The notes: a model not told the origin generated them from the sequence alone. DNA of 64,000 nucleotides from Rugamonas rivuli (GCF_009380165.1 NZ_WHUF01000002.1:248001-312000), one strand, 5' to 3'. Positions 1 to 8,932 are shown, counted from the stretch's first letter. Program-made: numbers and translations.

Positions 1-1602
1 GTCCTCCTTGAGCTCGGCATACTTCTCCGGGCTGAGGATGGCCAACGCCTTGACGCCTTGCGCGGTGTGCTGATTCCACAGCACCACGAACTGCTCGACC
101 GTCGGAATCGACAGCTCCGGCTGCTGGCGCAGGCCGAAGGTGAACTCATCCCAGTAATCGACCAGCACCACGGTGCGTTGCAGGTAGAAGGTCATCGACT
201 GCTCGTAGGTGTCGACCGAATAGATCTTGGTGTCGGGCTTGAGCTCGGGCAGCATCTTCATTGCCACCACTTTACCGGCGCGCATTTTGCCATACGGCTC
301 GAAGCCGGTCAGTATCAGCTGGGTCGCGATGAAGCCGGCCACGGCCATGGTGAGCACCGTCAGGTCGCGGCGCAGGTGGCGCGCATGCAGCAGCGCCAGC
401 GCGCCGCCGGCCGCGGCGATGATGCCTGCCATCAGCACCCACGGCTGGTAGGCTTCCAGCAGCGCGGTTTCCTCGTGGTGGCGCACGGCCATGTGCACCA
501 TCTGCGGCACGGCGGCCACGCCGCCCACGCCGATCAGCACCAGCAGGCCGGCGGCGATCATGCGGTTGCGGCGCGAGGCGTTTTCCAGATACACGGCGAT
601 CAGCAGGGCCAGCGCCGGGAAGATCGGCAGGATGTAGCCGGGCAGCTTGGAGCTGGAGTAGCTGAAGAAGAAGAAAATGAACACGGCCCAGATCAGCAGC
701 ATCAGCTTGGGCTGGAACACGCCGCTGCGCTCGCGGCGCACGGCGCCCCACAGCGCCTGCGGCAGCACGCCCAGCCACGGCACGATGCCGGGGATCAGCA
801 TGGCGAAGAAGTAGTACCACGCGCCTTCGCGGTGGTGAGTCTTGAGGAAGAAGCGTTCCCAGTGCTCGTGCACGAAGAAGAAGTGCGGCTGCTCGGGATT
901 GCGCAGCGCCACCAGCACGAACCACGGCGTGGCGACGGCGAAGAACAGCAGCAGGCCCTTGCCCAGGTGCAGGCGCTTCCAGATGGCGATATCGCCCGAC
1001 AGCGCCGAGTACAGCACCAGCACCGCGCCCGGCAGCACCAGGCCGATCAGGCCCTTGGCCAGCACCGCCAGCGCCATGCCTGTCCAGCACAGCAGCATCC
1101 AGTTGCGGCGTTCGCCGTCGGAGGCGCCGTCGCGCTGGGCGATCAGCACCGCGCACAGCACGATGGTCATCATGCCGGACAGGCTCATGTCCAGCGAATC
1201 GATCTGGCCGGAAGCCACCCAGAACAGGCTGGAACCGAGCGCCAGCGCGGCGTAGAAGCCGGCACGCGCACCGAACACGCGGTTGCCCGCGTAGCCGGTC
1301 AGGATCACGCCGCCCAGGCCGCACAGGCCGGTCCACAGGCGGGCTTGCCACTCGCCCAGGCCGAACACGGCAAACGAGGCCGCGTTCATCCAGGTTTGCA
1401 GCGGCGGCTTCTCAAAATACTTGATGCCGTTCAGGCGCGTGGTGATCCAGTCGCCGTTGACGAACATTTCGCGCGCCATTTCGGCGTAGCGGCCCTCGTC
1501 GGGCGGCACCAGCGTGCGCACGCCCAGCACGTACAGCCAGACGATGATGAACGCGGCCAGCAGCGTCCAGACGAATTTCTTGGAGTTGTACAGGTCGTTC
1601 AT
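1..1602 (-). CDS. ArnT/PMT-like glycosyltransferase family 39 membrane protein (C-terminus cut by window edge)
   Basis: Integral membrane glycosyltransferase that would transfer a sugar from a polyprenyl-phosphate donor in the periplasm, for example to lipid A or envelope glycans. The ATG is at 1602-1600 and the frame stays open for 534 codons to the window edge, so the C-terminus is missing. The N-terminus has one membrane segment (about residues 10-30) followed by the GT39 signature PPDEGRYAEMAREM and KYFEKPPLQTW, which holds the conserved acidic residues of the first periplasmic loop. Several further hydrophobic segments follow, typical of the 12-13 TM fold. The start codon overlaps the stop of the upstream Mth938-like gene by one base (TGATG), so the two are probably co-translated. 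Substrate cannot be inferred. Confidence 0.85.
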   Translation of the reverse strand, partial: MNDLYNSKKFVWTLLAAFIIVWLYVLGVRTLVPPDEGRYAEMAREMFVNGDWITTRLNGIKYFEKPPLQTWMNAASFAVFGLGEWQARLWTGLCGLGGVILTGYAGNRVFGARAGFYAALALGSSLFWVASGQIDSLDMSLSGMMTIVLCAVLIAQRDGASDGERRNWMLLCWTGMALAVLAKGLIGLVLPGAVLVLYSALSGDIAIWKRLHLGKGLLLFFAVATPWFVLVALRNPEQPHFFFVHEHWERFFLKTHHREGAWYYFFAMLIPGIVPWLGVLPQALWGAVRRERSGVFQPKLMLLIWAVFIFFFFSYSSSKLPGYILPIFPALALLIAVYLENASRRNRMIAAGLLVLIGVGGVAAVPQMVHMAVRHHEETALLEAYQPWVLMAGIIAAAGGALALLHARHLRRDLTVLTMAVAGFIATQLILTGFEPYGKMRAGKVVAMKMLPELKPDTKIYSVDTYEQSMTFYLQRTVVLVDYWDEFTFGLRQQPELSIPTVEQFVVLWNQHTAQGVKALAILSPEKYAELKED

Positions 1603-1994
1603 CAGGCGGGCTTGCCCTCGGTGTGGTCAATGATCAGAGCGAGCGTGACCTTGCGGCCTTCGCCCATCAGGATGTTGTAGGTGCGGCAGGCGGCCTGGCT
1701 GTCCATGCATTCGACGCCGATGCGGCGCATGGTCAGCGCGGCGGTCAGGCGTGGGTGAATGAAGCGCTGCTTGGCGCCGGTGCCAAGGATGACGACGTCC
1801 GGGTTGTCGCCGCCGATAGTGACGAAATGCTCTGCGGTAATAGATTCGAAGGTGGGGGCATCCCAGGCGCGCGGCGGGATTTCCGGCAGCACGATCAGGC
1901 TGTAGTTATAGCGCTGGGCGTTGATTTCGACCCCGGTTTCATCGTAACCGGTAACGGTCTGGTATTTTTGAGTATCGCTGGCGTGGAGCTTCAT
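1602..1994 (-). CDS. Mth938-like domain protein (DUF498 family)
   Basis: Small cytosolic protein of 130 residues of the Mth938/NDUFAF3-like fold. Bacterial members have no proven reaction. The core reads GGDNPDVVILGTGAKQRF, then FIHPRLTAAL and GVECMDSQAACRTYNILMGE, which are the conserved blocks of the family. An upstream extension of the frame to 2069 has no family similarity, so the start at 1994 (MKLHASDTQKY) is preferred. It is the first gene of a two-gene unit with the GT39 glycosyltransferase and is divergent from alaA. Confidence 0.8.
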   Translation of the reverse strand: MKLHASDTQKYQTVTGYDETGVEINAQRYNYSLIVLPEIPPRAWDAPTFESITAEHFVTIGGDNPDVVILGTGAKQRFIHPRLTAALTMRRIGVECMDSQAACRTYNILMGEGRKVTLALIIDHTEGKPA

Positions 1995-2191
1995 GACAGA
2001 AATCGCGGTTTTAGTCGGCAAAAGAAGCGCCATTGTAGCGTTTTTCCGGGGTGTTCCTGAGCTTTCCATTCCTCAAAGGTTGATTAAATGGGAGGCTTTC
2101 GGCAGAATGGGTCTTTTCGCATTGCAGCACGGGCCGCCGGGGCGATTTTGGCAGTCCTGAGCGGTTTGCCTCACCAAGACAGGATTTTATT

Positions 2192-3424
2192 TTGCGACCG
2201 ATTCAAAAATCGAACAAATTAGCGGAAGTCTGCTACGAGATCCGCGGCCCGGTGCCGGAAAAAGCCCGGCAAATGGAGGAAGAAGGCCACAAGATCACGA
2301 AGTTGAATATCGGCAACCTCGCCGTGTTCGGTTTCGATCCGCCGGATGAAATCGTCCAGGACATGAAAATCAACCTGCACAATGCTGCGGGTTACACCGA
2401 TTCCAAGGGCATGTTCGCGCCGCGCAAGGCCGTGGTGCACTACACCCAGGGCAAGAATATTCCCGGCGTGACCATCGAGGATGTCTACCTCGGCAATGGC
2501 GCGTCCGAGCTGATCGTGATGTCGATGAACGCGTTGCTCAACACCGGCGACGAAGTGCTGGTGCCGGCGCCCGACTATCCGCTGTGGACCGCCGCCGTGT
2601 CGCTGTCGGGCGGCACGCCGGTGCACTATGTGTGCGACGAGATGCAGGACTGGTTCCCGGACATCGAAGACATGCGCCGCAAGATCAATTCCAACACGCG
2701 CGCCATCGTCGTCATCAACCCGAACAATCCGACCGGCGCGCTGTACCCGGTCGAGCTGCTGTTGCAGATCATCGAACTGGCGCGTCAGCACCAGCTGATC
2801 ATCTACGCCGACGAAATCTACGACAAGGTGCTGTACGACGGCGCCGAGCACGTGTCCATCGCCTCGCTGGCCGATGACGTGCTGTTCGTCACCTTCAACG
2901 GCCTGTCGAAGAACTACCGCGCTTGCGGCTACCGCGCCGGCTGGATGGTGGTGTCGGGCGAGAAGGGCCATGCAAAAGACTATATCGAAGGCCTGAACAT
3001 GCTGGCCTCGATGCGCCTGTGCGCCAACGCGCCGGGCCAGTTTGCGATCCAGACCGCGCTCGGCGGCTACCAGTCGATTCACGACCTGGTGGGACCGGGC
3101 GGACGCCTGCTCAAGCAGCGCGACCTGGCTTACAAGCTGCTCACCGATATTCCAGGCGTAACTTGCGTCAAGCCGAAAGCTGCGCTGTACATGTTCCCAC
3201 GCCTTGATCCGAAGATCTACCCGATCGCGGACGACCAGCAATTCGCCTACGAGCTGCTGGCTGAAACAAAAGTGCTGATCGTCCAGGGCAGCGGTTTCAA
3301 CTGGATCGCGCCGGATCATTTCCGCGTCGTGTTCCTGCCGAATTCGGACGATATGATCGAGGCCTTCGGCCGCATCGCCAAATTCATGGAAGGCTACCGG
3401 AAACGTCACGGCGCCAGCTTCTAA
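2192..3424 (+). CDS. alaA: Alanine-synthesising aminotransferase AlaA
   Basis: PLP-dependent class I/II aminotransferase (410 aa) expected to make alanine from pyruvate with glutamate as donor. The whole chain parallels Escherichia coli AlaA: N-terminal PIQKSNKL, VCYEIRGPV, LVPAPDYPLWTAAVSLS, VVINPNNPTGA, IIYADEIYDK and the PLP lysine in TFNGLSKNYRACGYR. The start is TTG at 2192, with AGGA seven bases upstream, and it aligns with the start of the E. coli protein; no ATG lies nearby. It is 22 bases upstream of hom, suggesting a shared amino-acid operon. Confidence 0.93.
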   Translation: MRPIQKSNKLAEVCYEIRGPVPEKARQMEEEGHKITKLNIGNLAVFGFDPPDEIVQDMKINLHNAAGYTDSKGMFAPRKAVVHYTQGKNIPGVTIEDVYLGNGASELIVMSMNALLNTGDEVLVPAPDYPLWTAAVSLSGGTPVHYVCDEMQDWFPDIEDMRRKINSNTRAIVVINPNNPTGALYPVELLLQIIELARQHQLIIYADEIYDKVLYDGAEHVSIASLADDVLFVTFNGLSKNYRACGYRAGWMVVSGEKGHAKDYIEGLNMLASMRLCANAPGQFAIQTALGGYQSIHDLVGPGGRLLKQRDLAYKLLTDIPGVTCVKPKAALYMFPRLDPKIYPIADDQQFAYELLAETKVLIVQGSGFNWIAPDHFRVVFLPNSDDMIEAFGRIAKFMEGYRKRHGASF

Positions 3425-3446
3425 TAAAACAATAGAAACGATTTAT

Positions 3447-4769
3447 ATGAAACCCATCAAAATAGGTTTGTTAGGCGTCGGCAATGTCGGCGGCGGTACG
3501 TTCGATGTGCTGGCCCGTAACCAGGAAGAAATTCGCCGCCGCGCCGGACGCGGCATCGAAGTGGTGGCCGTCTCGGCCCGCAACCTGGAGCGCGCCAAGA
3601 CGCGCACCGGCGGCAAGGTCAAAGTGGTGGCCGACCCGTTCGACATCGTCAACGATCCCGAGATCGATATCGTCGTCGAGCTGATCGGCGGCTACGACCA
3701 GGCCAAGGCGCTGGTGCTGCAAGCCATCGCCAACGGCAAGCACGTCGTCACCGCCAACAAGGCGCTGCTGGCCGTGCACGGCAATGAAATCTTCGCCGCC
3801 GCGCAAGCCAAGGGCGTGATGGTGGCGTTCGAAGCGGCCGTGGCCGGCGGCATCCCCATCATCAAGGCGCTGCGCGAAGGCCTGACCGCCAACCGCATCG
3901 AATGGCTGGCCGGCATCATCAACGGCACCACCAACTTCATCCTGTCCGAGATGCGCGACAAGGGCCTGGACTTCGCGACCGTGCTCAAGCAGGCGCAAGA
4001 GCTGGGCTATGCCGAAGCCGACCCGACCTTCGACATCGAAGGCGTGGACGCGGCGCACAAGGCCACCATCATGTCGGCGATTGCCTTCGGCATTCCGGTG
4101 CAGTTCGACAAGGCGCACGTTGAGGGCATCTCCAAGCTGAACGCCATCGACATCCGCTACGCCGAGCAGCTGGGCTACCGCATCAAGCTGCTGGGCATCG
4201 CCAAGCGTGCCAAGGTCAACGGCGTGGAAGGCGTGGAGCTGCGCGTGCATCCGACGCTGATCCCATCGAAGCGTTTGATCGCCAACGTCGAAGGCGCGAT
4301 GAACGCCGTGCTGGTGCATGGCGACGCCGTCGGCGCCACGCTGTACTACGGCAAGGGCGCAGGCTCCGAGCCGACCGCGTCGGCCGTGATCGCCGACCTG
4401 GTCGACATCACCCGCCTGGCCACGGCCGACGCCGAGCACCGCGTGCCGCACCTGGCCTTCCAGCCGAACGCGATGACCGATATCGAGATCCTGCCGATGG
4501 CGGAGATCACCACCAGCTACTACCTGCGCATGAACGTCAGCGACCAGCCGGGCGTGCTGGCCGACCTGACGCGCATCCTGGCCGACGCCACCATCTCGAT
4601 CGACGCCATGATGCAGAAGGAGCCGGCGGAAGGCGAGACGCGCACCGACATCATCTTCCTGACGCACCAGACGCAGGAGAAGAACGTGCTGGCGGCCATC
4701 GCCAAGATCGAAGGCCTGGCCACAGTATGCGGCAACGTCACCAAGATCCGCCTGGAAAACCTGAGCTGA
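3447..4769 (+). CDS. hom: Homoserine dehydrogenase
   Basis: NAD(P)-dependent reduction of aspartate semialdehyde to homoserine, the branch point to threonine and methionine. The protein has 440 aa, the usual size of the monofunctional enzyme with a regulatory tail. Rossmann motif GLLGVGNVGGGT is at residues 8-19. The catalytic domain contains VTANKALLA, the substrate block GIINGTTNFIL and AEADPTFDIEGVDAAHK. The last 80 or so residues (YYLRMNVSDQPGVLADLTRI) form an ACT domain that normally senses threonine. It follows alaA closely. The next gene is not thrC but a convergent BON protein behind a terminator hairpin. Confidence 0.96.
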   Translation: MKPIKIGLLGVGNVGGGTFDVLARNQEEIRRRAGRGIEVVAVSARNLERAKTRTGGKVKVVADPFDIVNDPEIDIVVELIGGYDQAKALVLQAIANGKHVVTANKALLAVHGNEIFAAAQAKGVMVAFEAAVAGGIPIIKALREGLTANRIEWLAGIINGTTNFILSEMRDKGLDFATVLKQAQELGYAEADPTFDIEGVDAAHKATIMSAIAFGIPVQFDKAHVEGISKLNAIDIRYAEQLGYRIKLLGIAKRAKVNGVEGVELRVHPTLIPSKRLIANVEGAMNAVLVHGDAVGATLYYGKGAGSEPTASAVIADLVDITRLATADAEHRVPHLAFQPNAMTDIEILPMAEITTSYYLRMNVSDQPGVLADLTRILADATISIDAMMQKEPAEGETRTDIIFLTHQTQEKNVLAAIAKIEGLATVCGNVTKIRLENLS

Positions 4770-4780
4770 TTTAAAGACGA

Positions 4781-4816
4781 AAAAAAACCGGACAGCGTCT
4801 ACGCACGCTGTCCGGT
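4781..4816 (-). terminator. Rho-independent terminator of the BON-domain gene
   Basis: A perfect 12-bp stem (4787-4798 with 4805-4816, arms ACCGGACAGCGT and its complement) with a six-base loop. On the minus strand it is followed by a run of seven T. It therefore ends the minus-strand BON transcript. The plus side has no T-run but the hairpin may still slow hom read-through. Confidence 0.9.
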
Positions 4817-4872
4817 GAAGGGTTTCTCCTATTTACTCCGGGGTTGCTGCTACTACGGTACTGCGGTACTAC

Positions 4873-5205
4873 TTACTTCGAAGCGACGGTCAGTTCGCTT
4901 TTTACTTCTTTCACGCCAGGCACAGCCGACGCAACCTGAATCGCCTTGGTGCCGATGTCGGTGCTCGCTACCGCGCCGCTCAACACAACCACACCGTCGG
5001 TGGTGGTCACGCCGATTTGTTTTTGATCTGCCAGGGAAGCCTTGATTTTGCTGGTGATGGCTTCGTCATTGGTGGCGGTGCCGGTCTTGGCGGCGCCGGC
5101 CATGGCGGCTTCGGTCTGGCCTGCGGCAAACGCGGTGCCGGTGGCGGCAGCGGCGGTCAGGGTGGCGGCAACCATCAGGCGGGCGATCAGTTTGGTAGTC
5201 ATCAT
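4873..5205 (-). CDS. Secreted BON-domain envelope protein (OsmY-like)
   Basis: Protein of 110 aa with a Sec signal peptide (basic start, hydrophobic stretch, cleavage near AFA-AG at about residue 27). One BON domain follows (about 45-108), including SKIKASLADQ, VTTTDGVVVLSGAV and VASAVPGVKEVKSEL. BON domains bind phospholipid surfaces; OsmY is a periplasmic stress protein. AGGAAG sits just before the ATG. The promoter is predicted to be sigma-54 dependent (5264-5278) with an IHF site and two GlrR boxes upstream, and the next gene upstream is glrR itself. The inferred role is an envelope-stress effector of the GlrKR system; function has not been shown from sequence. Confidence 0.9.
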   Translation of the reverse strand: MMTTKLIARLMVAATLTAAAATGTAFAAGQTEAAMAGAAKTGTATNDEAITSKIKASLADQKQIGVTTTDGVVVLSGAVASTDIGTKAIQVASAVPGVKEVKSELTVASK

Positions 5206-5263
5206 GATTTGCTTCCTTTTTTCAGTTTAAGGGTGAAACGTCAGTGACGTTATCCTCTCCTTT

Positions 5264-5278
5264 GCAAACCCCGTGCCA
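5264..5278 (-). promoter_or_regulatory. Sigma-54 (-24/-12) promoter of the BON gene
   Basis: On the minus strand the sequence reads TGGCACGGGGTTTGCA, an exact fit to the sigma-54 consensus TGGCACG-N4-TTGCW with GG and GC ten bases apart. The predicted start of transcription is near 5252, leaving a leader of about 46 bases before the BON ATG at 5205. Such a promoter needs an AAA+ activator; the neighbouring glrR encodes one. Confidence 0.88.
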
Positions 5279-5297
5279 GCTCTGAAAACCACATTGA

Positions 5298-5310
5298 AAT
5301 CAAAGGCTTA
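5298..5310. promoter_or_regulatory. IHF-binding site
   Basis: AATCAAAGGCTTA is a perfect match to the IHF consensus WATCAANNNNTTR. It lies between the sigma-54 promoter and the upstream activator boxes, where a DNA bend would bring the activator to the polymerase. Confidence 0.7.
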
Positions 5311-5372
5311 TGTATAATTTTCCTAGTGGAAACCGATCGCCCGTGGTATTTCAGGCCATATTGCCCGGGTTT

Positions 5373-5390
5373 TGTCGGGAGATGGCGACA
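5373..5390. promoter_or_regulatory. GlrR box 1 (TGTC-N10-GACA)
   Basis: Inverted repeat TGTC-N10-GACA, identical in form to the box bound by GlrR (QseF/YfhA) at glmY in enterobacteria. The dyad extends one base further on each side (TTGTC/GACAA). Its centre lies about 130 bases upstream of the predicted start of BON transcription, a normal enhancer distance for a sigma-54 activator. Confidence 0.75.
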
Positions 5391-5431
5391 AGCTTCCGCC
5401 GCCATTCCGCAAGTGGCTGATTTGTAAGGGA

Positions 5432-6928
5432 TTATTCCTGTCGCTCGGCGGCGACAGCGGCGCCGTCGGCGCGGAACAGGCTGGCATCCAGGTCGTGTTT
5501 TTGCAGCAGACGGTAGAACTCCGTGCGATTGCGTTCGGCCAGGCGGGCGGCGTCGGCCACGTTGCCGTCGGTCAGCTTCAGCAGCTGGACCAGGTAGTTG
5601 CGCTCGAAGCGCTGCTTGGCTTCGGTGTAGCTCAACACCTCCAGCGACGGCACCCGCAGCGCCCGCTGCACCAGCGACAAGGGCACCAGCGGCGCCGTCG
5701 CCAGCGCGCACACATGTTCGACCACGTTGTACAACTGCCGCACATTGCCCGGCCAGGCGGCCGTGGTCAGCGCCTCCAGCGCGCCGGGGGCATAGCCGCG
5801 CACGGTCTTGCCGTACTTGGCGGCCAGCGTCTGCAGGAACTGGGTCGCCATCGGCGCGATGTCTTCGCGGCGCTGCGACAGAGGCGGCAAGGTCAGCGTG
5901 ATGACGTTGAGGCGGTAGTACAGGTCTTCGCGGAACTGGCCTTCCTGCATCGCCACGTCGAGGTCGCGGTGGGTGGCCGACAGGATGCGTACGTCCACCG
6001 GGCGCGCGATGTCCGAGCCCAGCTGGCGCACCACGCGCTCCTGCAGCACGCGCAGCAGCTTCACTTGCAGCAGCAGCGGCATGTCGCCGATCTCGTCGAG
6101 GAAGAGCGTGCCGCCGTCGGCCGCCTGCAACAGGCCTTCGCGGCTGGCGACGGCGCCGGTGTAGGCGCCCTTGACGTGGCCGAACAGTTCGGACTCCAGT
6201 AGCGCCTCCGGTATCGCGCCGCAGTTGACGGCGATGAAGGGCGCCTTGCTGCGCCGGCTGGCGCGATGGATGGCGTTGGCCAGCAACTCCTTGCCGGTGC
6301 CGCTTTCGCCGCGGATCAGGATGCTGGCGTCGGAGGCGGCTACCAGCCGCGCTTCGGCCAGCAGCTCGTCCATGCACTGGCTGCGGCTGATCAGGCCCGC
6401 GCGCCAGGCGTGGTCGCCGCTGGCGGGGCCGGGCTCGGGCGCGGACAGGCTCAGCGCCTGGACGATGCGCTCCAGCAGCGTCTTGGCGTCGAAGGGTTTG
6501 GTCAGGTAGGCGTAGGCGCCCAGCGTGGTGGCTTCGACCGCGTCGGGGATGGTGCCGTGGGCGGTCAGCAAGATCACCGGCAGCGCAGGGTAGGTGTGGC
6601 GGATTTCCTGGAATAGCGACATGCCGTCGCGGTCCGGCAGGCGGATGTCGCTGATTACCAGGCGCGGCAGCTCGATCGACATGCGCGCCAGCGCGGCCTC
6701 GGCGCTGCCGACGGCGGTGACGCGGTAGCCGTTGGCGGTCAGGCGCATGGACAGCAGACGCAGCAGGTCGGCGTCGTCGTCGACCAGCAGCAGGTGGGCG
6801 CCCTGGCCGGCGTCGGCGCTGCGCGGGGCGCCGTTGTCGCGCTCGCGGGTCAGCGAGCCGGGCTCGCGCCGCTGGCTACCCGCCGCCGGATCGGCGCCGG
6901 TCGTCATGTCATCGGCCCGGGCGCTCAT
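5432..6928 (-). CDS. glrR: Sigma-54-dependent response regulator GlrR (QseF/YfhA family)
   Basis: Two-component activator of 498 aa. Receiver domain at about residues 45-160 with the acidic pocket VDDDAD, phospho-acceptor D94 in SDIRLPD and K144. AAA+ domain at about 180-410 with Walker A GESGTGKE (207-214), Walker B GTLFLDE and the sigma-54 contact loop written GAYTGA (Y for the usual F). A Fis-type helix-turn-helix lies near the C-terminus ([20 protein letters not shown]). The start at 6928 (MSARADD) overlaps the stop of the lipoprotein gene by four bases (ATGA), and a longer frame upstream is only that gene out of frame. The first 45 residues are an unusual low-complexity extension. It is the last gene of glrK-qseG-glrR and is probably the activator of the BON gene. 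Confidence 0.92.
   Translation of the reverse strand: MSARADDMTTGADPAAGSQRREPGSLTRERDNGAPRSADAGQGAHLLLVDDDADLLRLLSMRLTANGYRVTAVGSAEAALARMSIELPRLVISDIRLPDRDGMSLFQEIRHTYPALPVILLTAHGTIPDAVEATTLGAYAYLTKPFDAKTLLERIVQALSLSAPEPGPASGDHAWRAGLISRSQCMDELLAEARLVAASDASILIRGESGTGKELLANAIHRASRRSKAPFIAVNCGAIPEALLESELFGHVKGAYTGAVASREGLLQAADGGTLFLDEIGDMPLLLQVKLLRVLQERVVRQLGSDIARPVDVRILSATHRDLDVAMQEGQFREDLYYRLNVITLTLPPLSQRREDIAPMATQFLQTLAAKYGKTVRGYAPGALEALTTAAWPGNVRQLYNVVEHVCALATAPLVPLSLVQRALRVPSLEVLSYTEAKQRFERNYLVQLLKLTDGNVADAARLAERNRTEFYRLLQKHDLDASLFRADGAAVAAERQE
5439..5456. promoter_or_regulatory. GlrR box 2 (TGTC-N10-GACA)
   Basis: A second exact TGTC-N10-GACA, 66 bases beyond the first, so on about the same helix face. 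It lies within the last codons of glrR. Two exact copies in 66 bases beside a consensus sigma-54 promoter are very unlikely by chance. Confidence 0.72.
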
Positions 6929-7518
6929 TTGATCACCGCCTGCGGCCCCACCGCCGGACGGGCCGGCAGCGTGCGTTCGATGGTCTTCAAGCCTTCCAGC
7001 ATCTCGTTGAGCTGGTCGATGCGGCGCTGGCTGTCCTTTTGCTGCAAGGCCAGCTTGTCGGCATGCTCGGCCAGTCGCCGCGTCTCGGCGCAATTGCTGG
7101 ACAGTAGTTGCGCCAGCGCCTTGAACGGCTGCGCCTCGGTCTCGGTGGCGGTGGCCACGCTGTCGAGCAGCGCCTGGGCGCGCGCCAGGTCGCCGCTGCC
7201 GCGCGTCAGCATCAGCACCATGCCCATCTGGATCGCCACGCGTGGGCTGCGCTGTTGCAGGCCCAGGCCGCTCAACTCTTTCAGCATATCGCCCTGCGTC
7301 ATCTTGCGCAGTTGCAGGTGATAGCTGAGCAGCGGCCCGACCTCGTCCGGCGGCGGTGGCGGCGGCAGTTCGACGATGACCGGTGGCGGCGGCAGCGTCA
7401 CCTCGGCCGGCGTGGGCAGCGTGGGGCGGGGCGTGGTCAGCGTGCAGGCGGCCAGCGACAGGCTGAGCATCAGCAGCAGCCAGCGGCGCCCCGCAACGGA
7501 AGTTAAATCATAGGTCAT
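6925..7518 (-). CDS. qseG: QseG-like outer-membrane lipoprotein of the GlrKR operon
   Basis: Lipoprotein of 197 aa from MTYDLTSVAG, with lipobox LSLAAC near residue 24, a proline-rich stretch (VTLPPPPVIVELPPPPPPD), a helical middle domain and a C-terminal coiled-coil-like segment (ALQQKDSQRRIDQLNEML). In enterobacteria QseG (YfhG) lies between glrK and glrR and activates the sensor GlrK by direct contact. The position here is the same. Primary sequence of this family is poorly conserved, so the call rests on order and architecture. The start at 7518 overlaps the end of glrK by 11 bases. Confidence 0.75.
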   Translation of the reverse strand: MTYDLTSVAGRRWLLLMLSLSLAACTLTTPRPTLPTPAEVTLPPPPVIVELPPPPPPDEVGPLLSYHLQLRKMTQGDMLKELSGLGLQQRSPRVAIQMGMVLMLTRGSGDLARAQALLDSVATATETEAQPFKALAQLLSSNCAETRRLAEHADKLALQQKDSQRRIDQLNEMLEGLKTIERTLPARPAVGPQAVIK

Positions 7519-8932
7519 AAGGCAATTCAATTCGGAAATGCGCGCCCCGTTCGGAGGGCAGCAGTTGCAGGGCGCCGCCATGGGCGGCAACGTATTCGTA
7601 CACGATGGACAGGCCGATGCCATTGCCCCGGCGCGCACCGGGCGGCTGGCGCGCGCCCTGGTAAAACGGTTCGAAGATGCGGGCCGCGTCGTCGGGCGCC
7701 ACGCCCGGTCCCTGGTCGATGCAGTCGATGCGCAGCTTGCCGCCGGCCTCGGCGAGATGGAAGGCCACCTGTCCGCCGTGTGGACTGAAGCGCACCGCGT
7801 TCGACAGCAGGTTGCCGACCGCGACCGCCAGTTTCTCGGCGTCGACGGCGATGGTCCGGGCCGTGCCCTCGACCGTGACGCTCAAGCCGGCGGCCTGCGT
7901 TTGCAGGCGCTGGGTGGCGATGGCCTGGGCCAGCAGCACCGCCACGTCGGTCGGCTCGCGTTGAAGGTGGTGGGCGTCGAAGGTGGCGGCGTTGTAGCGC
8001 AACAGCGCTTCGATCTGCGATTGCAGCGCCGCCGTGTTCTGGTTGAGGATGCCGGCGATCTCGCGCTGGTTGGGCGACAGTGCGCCGGCCACGCCATCCT
8101 CCAGCAAGGCCACGCCTTCGCGCAGCGCCGCCAGCGGCGTCTTCAGCTCGTGCGATATTTGGCGCAGGAAGCGCGCCTTGTCCGCCTCCAGGTCCGACAG
8201 CCGCTGGCGCAACCAGTTCAGCTGCTGGCCCACGCGCTGCAAGTCGCTGGGGCCGCGCACGGCGATGGGCTGGTCGTAGCGGTTCTCGCCGAGCCGGTCG
8301 ATGGCCGACTCGATCTGCGCCAGCGGGCGCGACAGCCACAGCCCAAAGCCGCCCGCCAGCAGCGCCGCCAGGACGATGGACGCCATCACTTGCCCCTTCA
8401 GCACGCCGCGCCGCTGGTCCAGCTCGCTCAACAGCACGCTGTTGCGGCGTTCCACTTCCAGCTTGACCTCGTCGGCCAGCTCGGCGTTCACCGACGGCAG
8501 CGGCGCCAGCACTTTCTCCAGCGCCTGCTGGCGCGCGCTGGAGCGCGGCCGCGCCGGCGCCTGCAGGATGTCCCAGGCCTGCTCGCCGGCACGGCGCCAA
8601 CGGTCGAAGGTGCCGGGCGGCGTGTAGGGCAGGGCGGCGGCCACCGCGTCCAGCGCCGCGCGCGCCTCGCGCCAGGCGTCGGCGTAGCGCGTGCGGAAGG
8701 CGGGATCGTCCAGCACCAGGAATTGGCGCGCGCTGCGCGCCATGGCGACGCTGCGCTCGGCAAGTTGTTGGGTGTTTTCGGTCAGTGCCAGGGCGTGGCG
8801 TCCGCTGTCGCGGCTGTGGGCGGCGAGCCGGTCCAGTGTCCACAACGCGTGCAGCGAGGCCGCGCTCAGCAGCACGGCGATCAGCAGGAAGACGCCCAGC
8901 AGCAGCTGGCGAAACGAAAGTTTCGTTAGCAT
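7508..8932 (-). CDS. glrK: Sensor histidine kinase GlrK (QseE family)
   Basis: Inner-membrane kinase of 474 aa. TM1 at about residues 8-30, a helical periplasmic domain, TM2 at about 183-202, then HAMP. The dimerisation/phosphorylation helix has H261 in QISHELKTPL, and the ATPase domain contains NLLSNAVRFSP, DQGPGV and NGIGLSIVYEY. It should phosphorylate GlrR encoded two genes downstream. In E. coli the signal is envelope stress detected with QseG; the signal here is unknown. It is divergent from the chemoreceptor gene across 178 bases. Confidence 0.9.
   Translation of the reverse strand: MLTKLSFRQLLLGVFLLIAVLLSAASLHALWTLDRLAAHSRDSGRHALALTENTQQLAERSVAMARSARQFLVLDDPAFRTRYADAWREARAALDAVAAALPYTPPGTFDRWRRAGEQAWDILQAPARPRSSARQQALEKVLAPLPSVNAELADEVKLEVERRNSVLLSELDQRRGVLKGQVMASIVLAALLAGGFGLWLSRPLAQIESAIDRLGENRYDQPIAVRGPSDLQRVGQQLNWLRQRLSDLEADKARFLRQISHELKTPLAALREGVALLEDGVAGALSPNQREIAGILNQNTAALQSQIEALLRYNAATFDAHHLQREPTDVAVLLAQAIATQRLQTQAAGLSVTVEGTARTIAVDAEKLAVAVGNLLSNAVRFSPHGGQVAFHLAEAGGKLRIDCIDQGPGVAPDDAARIFEPFYQGARQPPGARRGNGIGLSIVYEYVAAHGGALQLLPSERGAHFRIELPYDL

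Noticed and set aside
58-1680. Long open frame on the plus strand across the glycosyltransferase gene
   Set aside because: It is His/Gln/Arg-rich and without motifs, the usual antisense frame of a GC-rich gene; the minus strand encodes a clear GT39 protein.
5206-5431. A GlmY-like small RNA under GlrR control
   Set aside because: The leader after the sigma-54 promoter is only about 46 bases and leads straight into the BON gene; no sRNA-like stem and terminator are present in the gap.
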